From Brevipalpus yothersi (taxonomy: Eukaryota; Arthropoda; Arachnida; Trombidiformes; Tenuipalpidae), in assembly GCA_003956705.1 (NCBI GenBank), contig QZCP01000100.1, positions 193,389 through 257,388 of the forward strand: 64,000 bases of DNA. Reading direction: 5' to 3'. A model generated the notes under the pieces. It was not told the DNA's origin and did not search any database. It worked only from the letters and a program-made list of their open reading frames with translations. This document shows, one piece after another, positions 23,907 through 38,200 of the stretch. The position numbers and the translations under genes are program-made. Each line of letters opens with the position of its first letter. Position 1 is the first letter of the stretch.

Positions 23907-24659
23907 TCCTCAACATCACACTGTCTCTCACACACACACCATATCTGATTCTGCCGTGTTTGTAAATTTTATCATTATTATAAGAGAAAAGCAAGAAATC
24001 ACTTTCATCGATTGCCTTTTTGGTTTTTCCCTCTCAAAAAACTGTCTCTACAACATCAAGTAACCCCATTCACGCTGTCTCTCTCATATTATACATATTT
24101 GGAAATCTGGTTCAAATTTCTTTGTAACTATCTAATTATATGTATATTACCATCAATTATCACCTGAATTGGTCAATATACACATTTATATATATTGATT
24201 TTTTTGATACAAATGGGTAAATGTGTTTATCATCATTTAATATCAAACACAAATTACACTCACACATTCTTGTCCATCTGGAGATATTATTCTTGATCAT
24301 ATATCTTCACCAGCGCAGGCTCTAGGATATATTCCACATTCTTTTGGATTCCATGTGTGTGAGCTATACACACACACAGCATCTGCTCAACTCTCCATAA
24401 CAGTTGCATTGCGCTTATTCGAAGCGATGTTCTCACAACTTTTGAACATTTCGAACACAACATAGTTCTCATAATTCGAGAGCTGTTAAGGTCCATCGTT
24501 TTTTTTCCTTCTCTTCGATCTTGTTTCTCTCTTGATGATATTTCCCTATCAAATTGGATTATGTTCATCTTTTTTGATTGATATTTTACACTTAATCAGA
24601 ATGGTTTCGATTGTGCCATTCTTTGATACTTATATTCACAATTTATCTTAGTTTCCAAA
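23907..24659. other. Bub3 3' flank and Dscam upstream region
   Basis: AT-rich with CA and TATA runs (23928-23940, 24350-24380). No canonical AATAAA was found for Bub3. The Dscam 5' UTR and promoter, or a further upstream non-coding exon, would lie at the right end. The minus-strand open frame 24287-24568 has no recognisable similarity. Confidence 0.55.
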
Positions 24660-25191
24660 ATGAATGTGATGATCATTTACGAAAGTTTTTCTCAACTCCA
24701 CTGTTTCCTTACCTCTTCTGATCATATAAGGCCATCACCGTTGCATGGATCGACAAAATTTGTAATTAGTGTAATCTACCTATTATTGTGGCTATTTGAT
24801 TCACATGTGATCATCGGATGGGCACAACTTATCGACAAAACACCGATAGACACATGGCCTCATTTTGTACTCGAGCCACCGAGTAGGATAATTTTTTACA
24901 ATTCAACCGGAGTAACGGTAAACTGTCGTGCCGATGGTAAGCCGGAACCATCGACCACATGGCTCACAATGTCCATTGGACAATCGATGGCCAGTGTACA
25001 CGGTGATCGTGATATGTGGCGTCGAGTGAAAGATGTGCCCGGACTGCGACATGTTCGATCCGATGGTTCACTAGAATTTTCTCCATTCTCACAGCATCAA
25101 TTTAATGATGATATACATTCTGCCATTTATCGTTGTATAGCCACTAATCCAATAGGAACAATCAGCAGTCGAAATGTTCGTCTGAGAGGTG
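24660..25191 (+). CDS. Dscam: Dscam exon: N-terminus and Ig1
   Basis: Residues 1-177. A hydrophobic stretch (FVISVIYLLLWLF) lies at about 34-46 after an unusually long polar lead; no in-frame ATG is closer than codon 4, so the signal peptide either is long or the true start is in another exon. Ig1 has its Cys pair in VNCRADG and YRCIATN and the Dscam block DVPGLRHVRSDGSLEF. Relative to fly Dscam1 there are roughly 20 extra residues before that block. Ends in a GTAAGT donor, phase 1. Confidence 0.93.
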
Positions 25192-25298
25192 GTAAGTATC
25201 GCCAGTATTCACCTTTATTACCCTCTTAGATCCCCATTTTTACCTCATCTCTCGTGGATCTGTTCCTCTCTCTCTCTCTCAATGTGAGCCTTATTCAG

Positions 25299-25383
<85 letters not shown>

Positions 25384-26970
25384 ATGAGAACTCTACACAC
25401 AAGGCTTCTGAAAATTTTCCCTCGAGATTGGTAAAAGACTTTGCTGAATCAAATGTCATTTGATTGTGATTGTGATTCACACTTCTATTCTTATACCATC
25501 TATTTTATCCTACTCTCACTCTCTTCTTCTTCTTTTGTCCAAATTCAATTTGGATCCACTAATTTTGCCTCCAATCTGTTTGTGTCCATACAGTATGTGT
25601 GTGTGTAAGTTGGTGTAATCCTTATGTACTTGAGAATGAAGAGAAAGTGAGTAAGATTTACAAGTAACGGTAGATTTATCACCCACAAGAAAGGATCCTA
25701 GTCTTGTTAATAGATGTTCTTGTTGAACTTTGTTTCTCTGTTATACAACTAATTTTCAATCTCTCTCGAGCTGATTTTATGGTTAAAAGTGTCTGGATTT
25801 TTGTTCTATCACCATCTATAACTCTCTCTTCCTCTCTTTTCCGCTAACCAAACTTAATCAAATATCCATCATTTGATGTTCTTTTCATCTGTTTCACTTA
25901 CTATACAAGCTTCATTTTCTCACCGATCTCTTCTCAACTTTGCCTCTCAGTGTATGTTAGAACTACATTCGTTTGAACATCATTCGAAACTCACTTCCAC
26001 ATGCCTCTGTGAATAACATACTCTCACACTCAGAGAGTACAACACAGTTCACGATTAGGAGCTTGATTGGTCTGAAAAAATTTTCTCGTAAACTAAAGCT
26101 ACATCATCAAACCATAGAGAAAGAGGAAAGGAGGTTGAGGAGGGTAACGAAACCGCCTCCATCATCATTTCAGATGAAAAGAAAGAGGAAGAGAGAAAGG
26201 CCCAAAGAATAGATGCAAACTATTCATCCAATTCATGACAGAAAAATTGGCCTTCAAGGATGCTGCTAGCTTGGGTAGATGGAAGATAACATTTGTTCCA
26301 TGTTAGTTGATAAACTTTGAATTAATGAGATCAGATGCATTTTTTGAACAAATAAATCTGCACCATTCTTTTTGAGCAAAAATTTTTATCCTCCTCTTTG
26401 CTCTCTTTCTCTTTCTCTTTCTCTTTCTCTTTCTCTTTCTCTTTCTCTTTCTCTCTATCCCATATCTTCACTGTATTCCAACAATTTCTAACCATTCTCA
26501 AGCTTTCTCCATGCTTTTCTCTTTCATCTCGATAATCATTGATCATTTAGTTGTTCAATGGTTTTGATTTTGATGATGATGGGCTTCATGTTTTCATGAT
26601 AATTTGATTTGAGCTACTTTTGATAGTGAGCTCTCATTTTTCTTCGAATGTATTTCTGGTCCTTCTCTTCCTCTTCTCCTCTCCTTCTCTCGTTATTCCA
26701 ATATCAAATCATGCTACACAAGAGTCCTACAGCAGCACAGCAAGAGAAAATACTTGATAGAGAAAAATAAGAGGAAGACAGAGAAAAATCTCAAGATAAA
26801 ATATGACTGCTTATTTCGCTTATTGTCCAAATTCTTTCTTATATCCATTCAAGAGCATCCCGTTCAGTGAAAATCATGATTCGTTGTCCAAATGGTTTGA
26901 TTCTTGAAGTGATTCTTGCTGTACGATTGATTTCTCATTTCCACTGACAAGCTTTTTTCCCTACAATCAT

Positions 26971-27033
<63 letters not shown>

Positions 27034-29525
27034 CTATTCCTCTTTTTCCTGATGATATCTCGATTTTGGTGTCAATCGTAAACAATTATATGTATCGAGC
27101 AACAAAAGCTTGGACAGCAAAAATCATGAGACCCCGAATTGTTCGATTAATCGATCGAAATCATCTTCTTATTCCATTCTTTTTCTTCTTCGTATTCTTC
27201 CTTTTTGTTTTTGTATCCTGTATTGTTCAGTTACGAGCGTCCATCTTTTCCAATTCTTCTCCTTCCCAGACTTCCAGCCTAAGTCTATGGTCAACTATTC
27301 ATTATGATGATCTTTGGTATTATAATTCACCAGCATTAATCTTGGTTTACCATTTCTTAGACCTTAGATTTGTTCAATGGACATTAGCATAGTATGACAT
27401 GAGGAATGAAAGTAGCATTGTCAGAATGCTGCCAGTTATGGATGATCCAACAACAATTCCATTTGCCCTTTGAGCTTCACTTTTGATTCTCTTTTCGTGC
27501 CCAGAGTTTTGAGAGTATTATTTGAACGGTTCTCTTTTCAGAATGTCTTATTACAACTTTAATTCCAATTTCAAGGTTGTCTTGTTCTCTCATTAAAAGA
27601 CTATGAAAAAATGGTTATATGAAGATGAATTGTTGTGCAAACTAATTGAAATATTTTCGTTTCTTCCAGAAAGATTTTATCTTTCAATTTGTCTTCCAAC
27701 ATTCATGCTGTTAACCTCAGTGAAATCTGAAAACATTCAATCGATAAGAGTAGAAGAAAGAAAATGAAATGCTATGCGAATGGAATTTTATCTCAATCTT
27801 TTTGCCAAGAAAATATTCAAGACTCCAATAATGAGACCAAGTTTTGTTCACGTATTCTTCTAACTAGATAAATCTGATAAAAAAACTCATGGGCTACTAT
27901 GGCCCTTGATTTTATGATTCAAACCTATCTTTCTCTTCCTTTTTTTCACCCTTTGCTTTCATGCTGATTCGATAGAGATGATTGGAATGATTCGAAAAAA
28001 TTCTCCTTTCAACTGGAGAGAAGCCAACTATTTCAATAATCTTCTATTCAAATGAGCTAGAATTCTGTTAGTAAGAAAAAGTGGATCCTATGAGGTAGAG
28101 AATCTTGATCATCTCTCAGAATCATGTGCATGTATATGTTCTCCTTCTCTAACGTTCTCAATTTCTTCCTCTTCCTCTATCTTCCACTTTCCTCTTATTT
28201 GCTCTTTATTCATTCTTTCTTACTTTTCCCCTTCATTTCCATCTTCATCTTATTACGGAATAAAGATTCCATCCATACTCCAATGATCACTCACCTTTCC
28301 TCTTGTGAAAGAAAGAATCGTGATCCTCTTCGAATTATCGAGTGTGACTGTATAAGATCTTACCTTGTCAACCCTAATCAAGACCAAAAGTCAGGCCAGA
28401 CTACTCTCACGATACTGTATGCTATCAACATCCATTCGATACCAAACATTCTTCCCAATTCCTCATTCCATTTGATAGTGACAGCTTGTCGATGCTCTCT
28501 CTCTCTCTTTGGATCCTTCTTCTCTACCCATCAAATCATCAGACTTCATTCCAATGTCTGGATGATGGATTCCTGCACGATTCTGTGTCACTCTCTGTTA
28601 GAGAGATATCTTCTTGTTTCCCACTCTTCAATCCTCTGAGCGGATAATACTCAGAAGTTTGAATTGTTTTGGAAATATTTCATCATAAACACGTGTTTCA
28701 TCTCAGATTCGAGAGAAAATTCTGATGATGAGATTTTGTTAGTCAGTAAGGTTTTCAGTAAAATCATTCTGATAGGACTCAACCAGAGAGCTTCTTGAAA
28801 CATGAATTGAATTCTCCAAAATATTGACCAAAGAGAATATCCAAGGGGGAAAATTTCAGTTTTCAGTCTTCTTTGAATGAATTATTTCGCCCATGAGGCT
28901 CGTTTCATTATTTTTGCTCATGGAGTATTGTGTCCTTATAGTAGGAGAATTCCATCTTTCTCAGAACGGTTTCCAAGAAATACCGTTCCACCATTAAGCA
29001 AAGGTAACCAGATTTCCATGGTAGGCTGAACTCTTGAGGTTAACGGTTGAATTTGAATGAATATGATGCAGGAGAGGAGGCAAAGTATTCGAGAACATCT
29101 CGGTTGGAAGAAGCAGAAAATCCTGAAGGAAAAAAAATGATGATCTCGTTCACCTCTGTTTGACAATCATTTTGACGGAAGAAGAATGATAAAGCTCATA
29201 GAAAGTAGGAGATGGAGAAAAATGCTCAAAAAAATGATATCAAAAGAATATGGAGGGCCTGATGAGACTTCAAACTGAGAAACTGGAAAAATTGTGAGCG
29301 TGAGATGGATAAATGTCACAGTCTGGAGAAGGAATTCTTTCACAAACACAAAACGCATACAAAGTATACACAATAGTCTAGGATTTTGTGCCTTATTCAA
29401 CTGCTTGAACGTTTCCTATTTCAATCGGTATCAGATATTGTAGAGAATAAGGAGAAATACTCTACCATCCAATAGTTTTTGAATACCTTTCTTCCAAGCT
29501 AAAGCATTTAGAGAATCAATCAGAA

Positions 29526-29583
<58 letters not shown>

Positions 29584-29993
29584 CATAATCTTGAGTAGGA
29601 CTTACATTGAACCCACTGTATTCATGTTCATCCAGGTATCGAGGTCAGAACAATATGTCGTTTCTTAGCCACTTGATTGTGAATGTCCCAATAATTCTCT
29701 TTCAGCATTCAACTGTAATTGCCTATTGCTGACGAGTAGCTGGATGAGTTATGCTAATTAGCAGTCCAATAGGAATTCATTCATGAATGTGTAATCGATT
29801 GTCAATCCATGCCATTTGTTTCCAATGATTGTGAGTGTTGCTGAGCTATTGTGTCACCTCATGTAGCTCATGATGTGGTTACAGATGAGAGAGGCAAAAA
29901 TTTGTGACCTCAAATGCATTGACAATCTCATCCAATTCATTAGATAAAAGCAACAAATTTTATTTCTTAGCTGATTTATTTGATCAGATTCTT

Positions 29994-30058
<65 letters not shown>

Positions 30059-30519
30059 TTCTACATACATGTTATAGTGTTATATGTTGGTTATATGTAA
30101 ATTTAATTCCTCTCTATTTTTGCCGAATTTTCTGGTTCCCAGAATTGATCTTATTCATGTAAGCGGAAAATGTTCCCATTTATTTGCACAACTAAATTTA
30201 TTCAATTTGTTCATATCATTACAAATAGTAGTTATTTCAAACTGTCGTTGACGAAATTTTTCGTGAATTATGTGGCCCTTTGCTATCGGTTTGCCTCTTC
30301 CACCCACATTTTCTCTCTCTCTCTCTCGACCATAAAAGTGTGGGCAAAAACTAGTCAAGTAAAGACATTGGGAAAGATTTGAAATGGTCGGTAAAACTTA
30401 TTTGTAAAAATTTTTCCCTCGGAATATAAATCACTTGTCAGACACAGACACAGAAAAAGAGGAAAAATTTTGCCTCTGGAAAGAGTGGCATAAGAAAACG
30501 AAAAGAAGAGAAAGGAAGA

Positions 30520-30577
<58 letters not shown>

Positions 30578-32206
30578 GAAATGACAAGCAATAGCAATTC
30601 CCTCCCAATTCGTTTGTTCTCTTTTCTGCCTCCTCTTCTCTCTGGGACACATATACACAAATAGAGGAATAAAGAGGAAAAAGAATGTAGGCGGATGATC
30701 TTACAGCTGATTGAGTAAGTGAAATCCTCTGTATTCTTTTTATTTCCAGAGGAAACTTAAAACAACAGCAGTAGTAACAACTGGAGCAACGATTTGTTTG
30801 CCCTCAAAAATATATGTGTATGTATGTATGTATGTATGAATGAATGTATGTATTTTGTGTTTGAAAAATTGTAGCGGAAAAAGAACAAGAACATGATATG
30901 AGCTTGGATGAGAAACCAATCAAAGTTCAGCATAATGTATAGTCAATGAATTCGATTACATTCAATATCAGTCATTCCGATTTTTTTCTGCTCTACACTT
31001 TCTATCGGTTTCAAAAGTTGTCATTGATTTTTCATTGAAAAAGAGAGTAGAATAACATCCAAAGTATTTATTGAAGAGGTAGAGGGAGAGAGAAAAGGAA
31101 TCTCAAAGCAAACATTGTTCTTTTGGAAGATAAATTGGAACTTGTATACTCACAAGCTTGTGAACCTTTCAATAGAATACAAGATTTCTCACTTCTGTGT
31201 GTATTTCTCTCCCAAATAGATTCATGTGCATTGAATCTAACACACCTTCTGGATCAGCTTGTATCTCGAACCTTTTTGATGCTTTCCAGAAGATGGTAAT
31301 CTTTTCCAAAGTTTTCCATGATGTTCATCATGCTCATACTATGAACACGGATGATATTCATCTTGAAGAAAAGATCATCGAATGAAGAGAGAAAAGAGAG
31401 AGGAAAAGTTTTCAGATGAGTGAAGTGAATGAAGTGGCTATAGAGAATGTGTGTTATTCATTGGAAGAAAAGAATACAGAGAAAGAGAGAGAGACTAGAA
31501 ATGAATGAATGAAAGTGGAGAAAAAGGAAGAAAGTGGAAGTGAAGAAATGAAGTGTGTATACACTCGACAAGTAGTTTTCATGAAACGAATTCGAAGTAC
31601 ACTTTTATCTTCTAGTCAAATGATGGAGGAAGCTGAGCATCTTTTTTCCCAACTTTTCTCTCTCATTCTCATTCTCATCCTCTCTCTCTGTCTCTCCTCC
31701 CTACCAATTTGTATGCCACTACAAAATCACTGTATTCTTTCTCTCTCTGTTAGTGATTGTGGGAGAAAACAGAGTAAAAGAGCAGTATCATTGGCTTGAT
31801 GACTCTTTCTCTTATGCTCTTTCTCTATCACTCCCTATGCTTAAGAAAAACTCATTAGATGCAGCTAATTACTGTGTATCCAATTGCTTTATCCTTAATT
31901 ACAGTTTCGTAGAGAGCAAAGGGAAAAGAGAGAGATCTTTGTCCTGATACAAAATGAAACAGTTAACCTGATATAATGATTATCAGAAAGATGAGAACAA
32001 AAATAAAGAGAAAGGTAAAATGATGAGGGAAATTGAAAAAAATCTTCCTTCAAACATCGTGTGTGAAGATCATTTATTCTCCATCACTTTTCGAAGGTGC
32101 TCCGAATAGCACCTCGGTGTTTTATTTTCACTTGCCTCAAGGGTTTCACATTTGAAATTCGAGGCTGTTGCTGCTCAATTTTGTGATGGATTGAAAATTT
32201 GTATTC

Positions 32207-32253
<47 letters not shown>

Positions 32254-35200
32254 TCAAGTATCTGAGTAGGGATCATGTTTCTCACAAGAGTATCATGATG
32301 ATCATTGTATCCTTTTTTTCTATCTCTCTTTCTATCTCCATCTCAAAAGGAATGACTTTTTTCTTTTTCAATTTCTTGTTCAAAACTTTTTTTCCTCTCC
32401 TCTTTCTCTCTCCATTTGATTCACTCTTCTGAAAATCATGATTCAATTTAGTGTTCAAATTCGATGACTTTTTATGGACTCAATTCGAAACGCTTATTTT
32501 GTCTATTGCCTGTATTGCCTCTTTTCCCTCTTTTTTCTACTCTGTTCATCAATTGACTATAGCTTACTAGAGAATCAAGATTTGCTCTTTGATCTATTGT
32601 TCTTATAAAGTTGATTTGATCAGAGAGAAAGAATGAGAACAGAAAACTGAGAAAAACTATCGAAATAAGGCCCACAATCATCAATAGGATTATGGTCAAT
32701 TCAATTATCGATAACTTGCGATTGAACATACTCTCTCATCTATTTTTCCGAATGCAAATTGTACAAATAATCATTCCTCTCTTTCACAGTTGTCCTACAA
32801 AATCTAGAGGCCAGAGTATATGATCAATTTGTTGTCAAAGGTAGTACTGGTGTGCTAAGGTGCCAATTGCCTACTCATCTTCAAGATGTGGCTACTGTGA
32901 TATCATGGATACGAGAAGATGGCCTAATTATTAGAGGATTCTCGAGCTCAGGTGAGTTTAATGCTGATTCATAACCAAGTATACCACCGATAGTACATTG
33001 TATTGAAGGATCAACATTCCAATTGATTATGATCAAAGAGTTTACCTTTGTTTCATCATACCGCATATCAAATGATATTCTGTAAGCAATACTGTATGGG
33101 CATTTTCTCAGCCTTAGTGGCTTACAGCCCAGCATCCGATCACATACTAACGAGAATATCACCTTCGAAAAATGTTGACATGAACAATTCTGGATGGACA
33201 TTTATTGTTTTTACGGTGATCTACCATAACAGGCAAACATCGATGCCAATGTCCATAAGAATGCCACTTGGTTTGGAAAGTGTTATCTAAATATTGTTGC
33301 CATCACTGTGTACATTGTATTTAATCATCAAAGTCATCTCTTCAGTCAATGTTCGTTTGAAATCAATCTCAAAGATAGAATCAGAAGAAAGTCTCTTTAA
33401 CCATGATGGTCAGAAGAGAGAGAGAGAACGAATCTCAATTGTATAAATGTATGTGTGTCGAGAATAACAATGGTTAAATCTAAATCGGAATATCTTTATC
33501 ATGATGTGAAATCAATCTTCCGGCATAACTTCTTACCTATTTTGTATTGTCCTTCTAACTTCCTTTTCCTTTTAGCCTTTGGTATTCATGTTCTATCTTT
33601 ATCTTCCTCTCATTTCCTTCCTGACTTTTTCTCCTCTCCTTTATCTCACACAAATATGATAGGTAATCTGGATTCCAAGTACATTCTTTTTCCAACTGGT
33701 GAGCTGCACATAGTTCGGGTATCCAAGGAAGACAGTGAATTGTCTTATAGATGCCAAATATCTGACACTATCCATGGACGAAATGCTTTGAGCATATCTT
33801 CAGGACGTTTAGCTGTAACTGGTTAGTTTTCATTCTTTTTACCTCTCTTGTCTCCAATAAAGAACACTACACACACCGTAAAACACTTTAGCTCAAAGCA
33901 ATTCTTGTTCTAATCTGGTTGTCTTTTTACCTTTTTCTCCACTTATTTTCTTGGGGCTTGTATTTGATTTCGTCCTATCTTTCTCTCTTATATATCTATA
34001 GAGCCCCAAGGAAACAGTCCTCCCCAGTTTGTACACAAAATTCGAACTATTAAAGTACGAGCTCCTGATCACGCAATGCTTCCATGTGCAGCTCAAGGTT
34101 TTCCAAGTGTTGTGATTAAATGGTATAAGCAAGCTCAATCGAGTAGTTCACCAATTACAATCAAAAATTATGGCAAAAAGATACGTATATTGGATGATGG
34201 AACTTTATTAATCACCTATGTTAATGCACAAGATTCGGGGACCTATTTTTGTCATGCAAGTAACACATATGGTGAAGAACGAAGTTTCACACATCTAACC
34301 GTTATGGGTAAGTATTGTTGAACCCGAAAAACAGCTGAGGGAATACCCTCCTAATTCCATTGAACTTTTGCAATTATTGACATTTAAAGGAGGGATCTTG
34401 AGAATGGGTTGAAAAAGAAGAATGTCTCTCGAGACAAGTCAAAATACTCCAGATCAGATGTTAAAGTAGAGGATTGAATGAGTGAATCCTTGAATAATTC
34501 TTCAAGAGTGTCACCATTGGAAAAGTTTGATATGCCTATAGCTGTCTTTTCATGTCATAAGGCACATCAAAACAAATGAAACAGATCAGTTCTATGAGAA
34601 ACAATCATTTAAGAGTGGTAACCCTTCTGGCAAACAAATAGTTACAATTCAAAAGGACAAAATTTTCTTTTGTAATTGTATTAGAGAAATGATTTATTTT
34701 ACTCTCTCTCTCTCTTTCTCTCCCAAATGAGAGTATGCTTGAGCTCTTCATATAAATTGGAGGTTTCCGTTCAAGAAGATAATCGATGATGCTCCATCTT
34801 TCACACCAGTTTCTTTTATTCTATACCCTTTTTCGATGCCTTTCTCGCTCTCATTTCTTGACTATCTTATTCAGCCACTCAGAACAAATAACTCAAATGA
34901 TAAATCAAAAGTGATGATGACCAATCCGGAAGGCCATCGAGTCAGTGAAGCTCACAGTTAAGACAATGAGAGCGAGAAAAAGAAAGAGAAAGAGAAGCAA
35001 AAAAACATCATGTCTCAGAACAGAATCATCCCGAGTAGGAAAAGAGAGAATCTCAATGATGTAAACGTATTTTGACCGAGCGAAGAATATGGTTTTTTGT
35101 TCTCTCCAGCAATACTTGATATATTGAGGAAAAGAGAAAGAGAGGAGAGAAAGAAAGAAAGAAAGAGAGAGAGAAAGTGAGCACGTCGAGATCACACACA

Positions 35201-38200
35201 CACAATGAATGTTGGAAGCTTGTCGCTGAAGAATGTGGTGTATGTCCATCAAATTGATGAATCTGGTTAGAGGCTTAGTCGAGATCAATGAAAGTTTTTC
35301 GCTGCCATTTGCTGTCCACTTTACCATTTTCTATGGATGATTCGTTCACATCTTTTGCGACCTCCTTTCTCTTTCTTCACTTCTCATCCAACATCCATTC
35401 AGCTTTTTTCCCAACCAATACGTTCGATTCCATGGGAATAAAACTATGGGAAAATGAAGTTGAAGAAAGTGAGCATTTGATGGCCACTTTCTTTACTTAT
35501 TCTCCTCTCTCTGATTTTTCCTCTTCTCCTTCCATCACTTGTATTCCCTATTCTTCCATGGCTAACCTCGACCATATCTTTCGCTCTCCCTCTCAGGCAA
35601 CCAGATAATAAATCAAATTATCTCTCATCTTTACTTTCTCTCTCTCTCTCTCTCTTATACCTTATCAGCCTGATACTCATTCATCATCATGCTTTCTAGC
35701 ATCGTTTTCTTGCTCAAGTCTCTTCATGGAACTGGGCTCTTTTCTCTTCCTCCTCTTCTGTTTCCCAATATACAATGCTCACCTTTATCATGTATACTGG
35801 AATATATCCCCGAAGCAATCTTTGCAGAAGAATTCCTTTCTACTTCATCTCTTCATGAATGATTTTGATGATGACGATATTGGACGATTCAGACGATAAT
35901 AATTCTTGAATCCTTTTCTCTCTCTTTCTCTTCTTCTCCACTTTCCTCTCCTTCTCCTGCCCACAATATTGAACTTTCATCCTATGGTCAATCATCAATG
36001 TTGGATTGCAACCCATCTAATGATAAAAAAATTGTCAAATGGACTGTAAAGTTCCTCTTAAATCGATGATCACACCAAGTGTACAAAAGCTTAAACTGGG
36101 CTCATCGTTGATCATTAATTGCTCAATCATAGGTGATCCAATTGACGATATAAGGTGGTTGAAAAATGGACAAACCATCACGTTTAACGGATCTAATCGA
36201 ATCAAATTGATCAACAAAGATTGTATTGCAATCGATTTTATACAAGCTGAAGATTCTGGAATATATCAGTGCCTAGTATCTAATGAAGAAGAAAGTTCAC
36301 AAAGTGCCACTTTAATCAAAATAATTTGTGAGTAAATACGCATGGAAATTTTCGTTATTGTTGCTCAAAACTATTTCCCCAAGAATTTTGATCTCAGAAA
36401 AACCTTCAAAGAAGAGAGTTTCATCTTTTTAGGCATAAATATCTCGACACAATCATACTCCAAACAATCGAATTCTGCCAATAAATAGATTTCATGCCCG
36501 CTTGGTACTTGAAGAATTGTGTCTCACAGAAATCAAATCACTTGAAAACTTTTACTTTCGGGCTAGTCTCAAGAAAAACTCAAGGATAGGCTTTAGATTC
36601 GTTAATAGCTTTAATTTTTCATACTCAAATCTGATAAGCCACAACCGAACCAAGTTGTAGATAACTCAATTGGGATCGATTTTTCGATCTTTTCTTTTTC
36701 TCTCTTCCTTTCCTCTCTCCACAATCTAAGAGGACTCAATTCTTTTTAAGCGTCAAAGAATCGAAGATTAATCCCATGAGATGGAAGACTTTTACTTCTT
36801 GTTTTACGTGTTTTTGGGAAGATTTTTCACTTACTTCATACTTACTTCACTTTGAAAAGAAGAGAAAAAGAAACCCATCTTACACACGCTATCCTTGTTT
36901 TATAGCTTGATTTCCCCAAAGTTTCTCAGATATGTCCAACCAGCGAGAGAACATGAATTCTTCCTCGTTGCCAGCACTTTGAATTTCTGCTATAATCATG
37001 AAAATTTTCACTCCAATTACATTTAGTGAAATTATTCAAGGTTATTGAATCATACGCTGAGCTATCATATCTGATATCCGCTATCCATGATTTCTCGGTC
37101 TTATTTCTAGCTTACTTGAATAGTGATAGACTCTCGATTGAATTTGATTGTTATTGCTCCTGGATTATATTGATGAGTATATTAGCAATGTTCTCATCAA
37201 TTGATGTGTATATATTCTCATTTTTCGAATATAGCTGAAGCGCCTATTTTGCTCAAAAAGCCATCCAATGTGACTACACATCCTGACTCTCGAGTATCAC
37301 TTCGATGCTCAGCCAAAGGGAATCCATTGCCACAAATCATATGGACATCACATGGCTATCCAGTACAAGACACCGTACGACTTCGCATTGGTGATTATGT
37401 GGCCTCAGATGGATCTGTGATCAGTTTTATCAACATCACTCGACTCAGTGTGGAAGAAGGTGGTCGATATGAGTGCACTGCAGTGAATGACTTTGGAAAG
37501 CAATCCTCAACCGCATGGATTCATGTGATAGGCTCAGCACCATACATAAAGCCAATGAGAAATATAACCGTAGTTGCTGGTAGAATGATGTCCATCAACT
37601 GTCCATTCTCTATTCACCGTATATCATCACTAACATGGGCCAAAGGTTGGTAACATCCTCTCTCTAAATCAAACCATACTTCAAACTCTCTCTCTTTCTT
37701 GATACTAACTTCCACTAACTTTTATGCTACATTATGTTGATAGCCATCTGTTTATTCCATCCACCTTATTTATTCCATAGTTTACCCATAAAATATTTTG
37801 TTTATTCTTCTTTACATTGGTCTATGATACTAAATTTCATCTTCTTCTCAAAGTATCTTGAAAAGTATCTCATCTTTTGATCACTTTTTCTGTTCTCTTC
37901 ATAATACCCAATTTTCTTTGAGAAGCCCCTTCATTTATATGAATACACTTGTTTCTGAACTGTTTTTGATTCCTGATATGACATGATGTTCATAGCTGGT
38001 TGAATGGTAAATCAAACACACGTCAAGAATAACGAAGTTGTAGTGAAGATATTCGTTCAATATCTTGATTAAGTTTTGCTCAACCAAATAAGTTTGATTG
38101 ATACCAATTTAATGTGGTCAAGCAGCCTTGTAATATTAGGCATACAAAATTCTCCTCATCTATTGATGAAGGCTACTTTCTCTCTCTCTCTTGAACTATT

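Larger units (their letters stand above)
25192..32789. other. Dscam intron 1, 7.6 kb, rich in CT/GA tracts
   Basis: No Ig-like exon was recognised. The intron carries long dinucleotide tracts at 25301-25380, 26974-27027, 29529-29581, 29995-30054, 30524-30571 and 32213-32249, a CTTTCT hexamer repeat at 26403-26456 and a TATG run near 30818-30850. The 171-codon open frame at 28124-28639 is pyrimidine-rich and unlike any domain. Confidence 0.8.

Noticed and set aside
24287..24568. Minus-strand open frame between Bub3 and Dscam
   Set aside because: 93 codons without family signature and with mixed composition; it lies in the presumptive 3' flank of Bub3 and Dscam upstream region.
27066..27392. 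108-codon open frame with a hydrophobic stretch, resembling a membrane protein
   Set aside because: The hydrophobic run is translated poly-pyrimidine; there is no good splice or start context and no recognisable homology.
28124..28639. 171-codon open frame in Dscam intron 1
   Set aside because: Composition is dominated by Leu, Ser, Phe and Ile from pyrimidine-rich DNA, there is no domain signature, and it lies inside an intron rich in CT tracts.
30355..30660. Overlapping minus-strand open frames rich in Ser-Leu repeats
   Set aside because: These are translations of the GA tract at 30524-30571 and its flanks. The same holds for frames over 25254-25480, 39581-39847, 45224-45436, 47943-48275 and 57010-57376.
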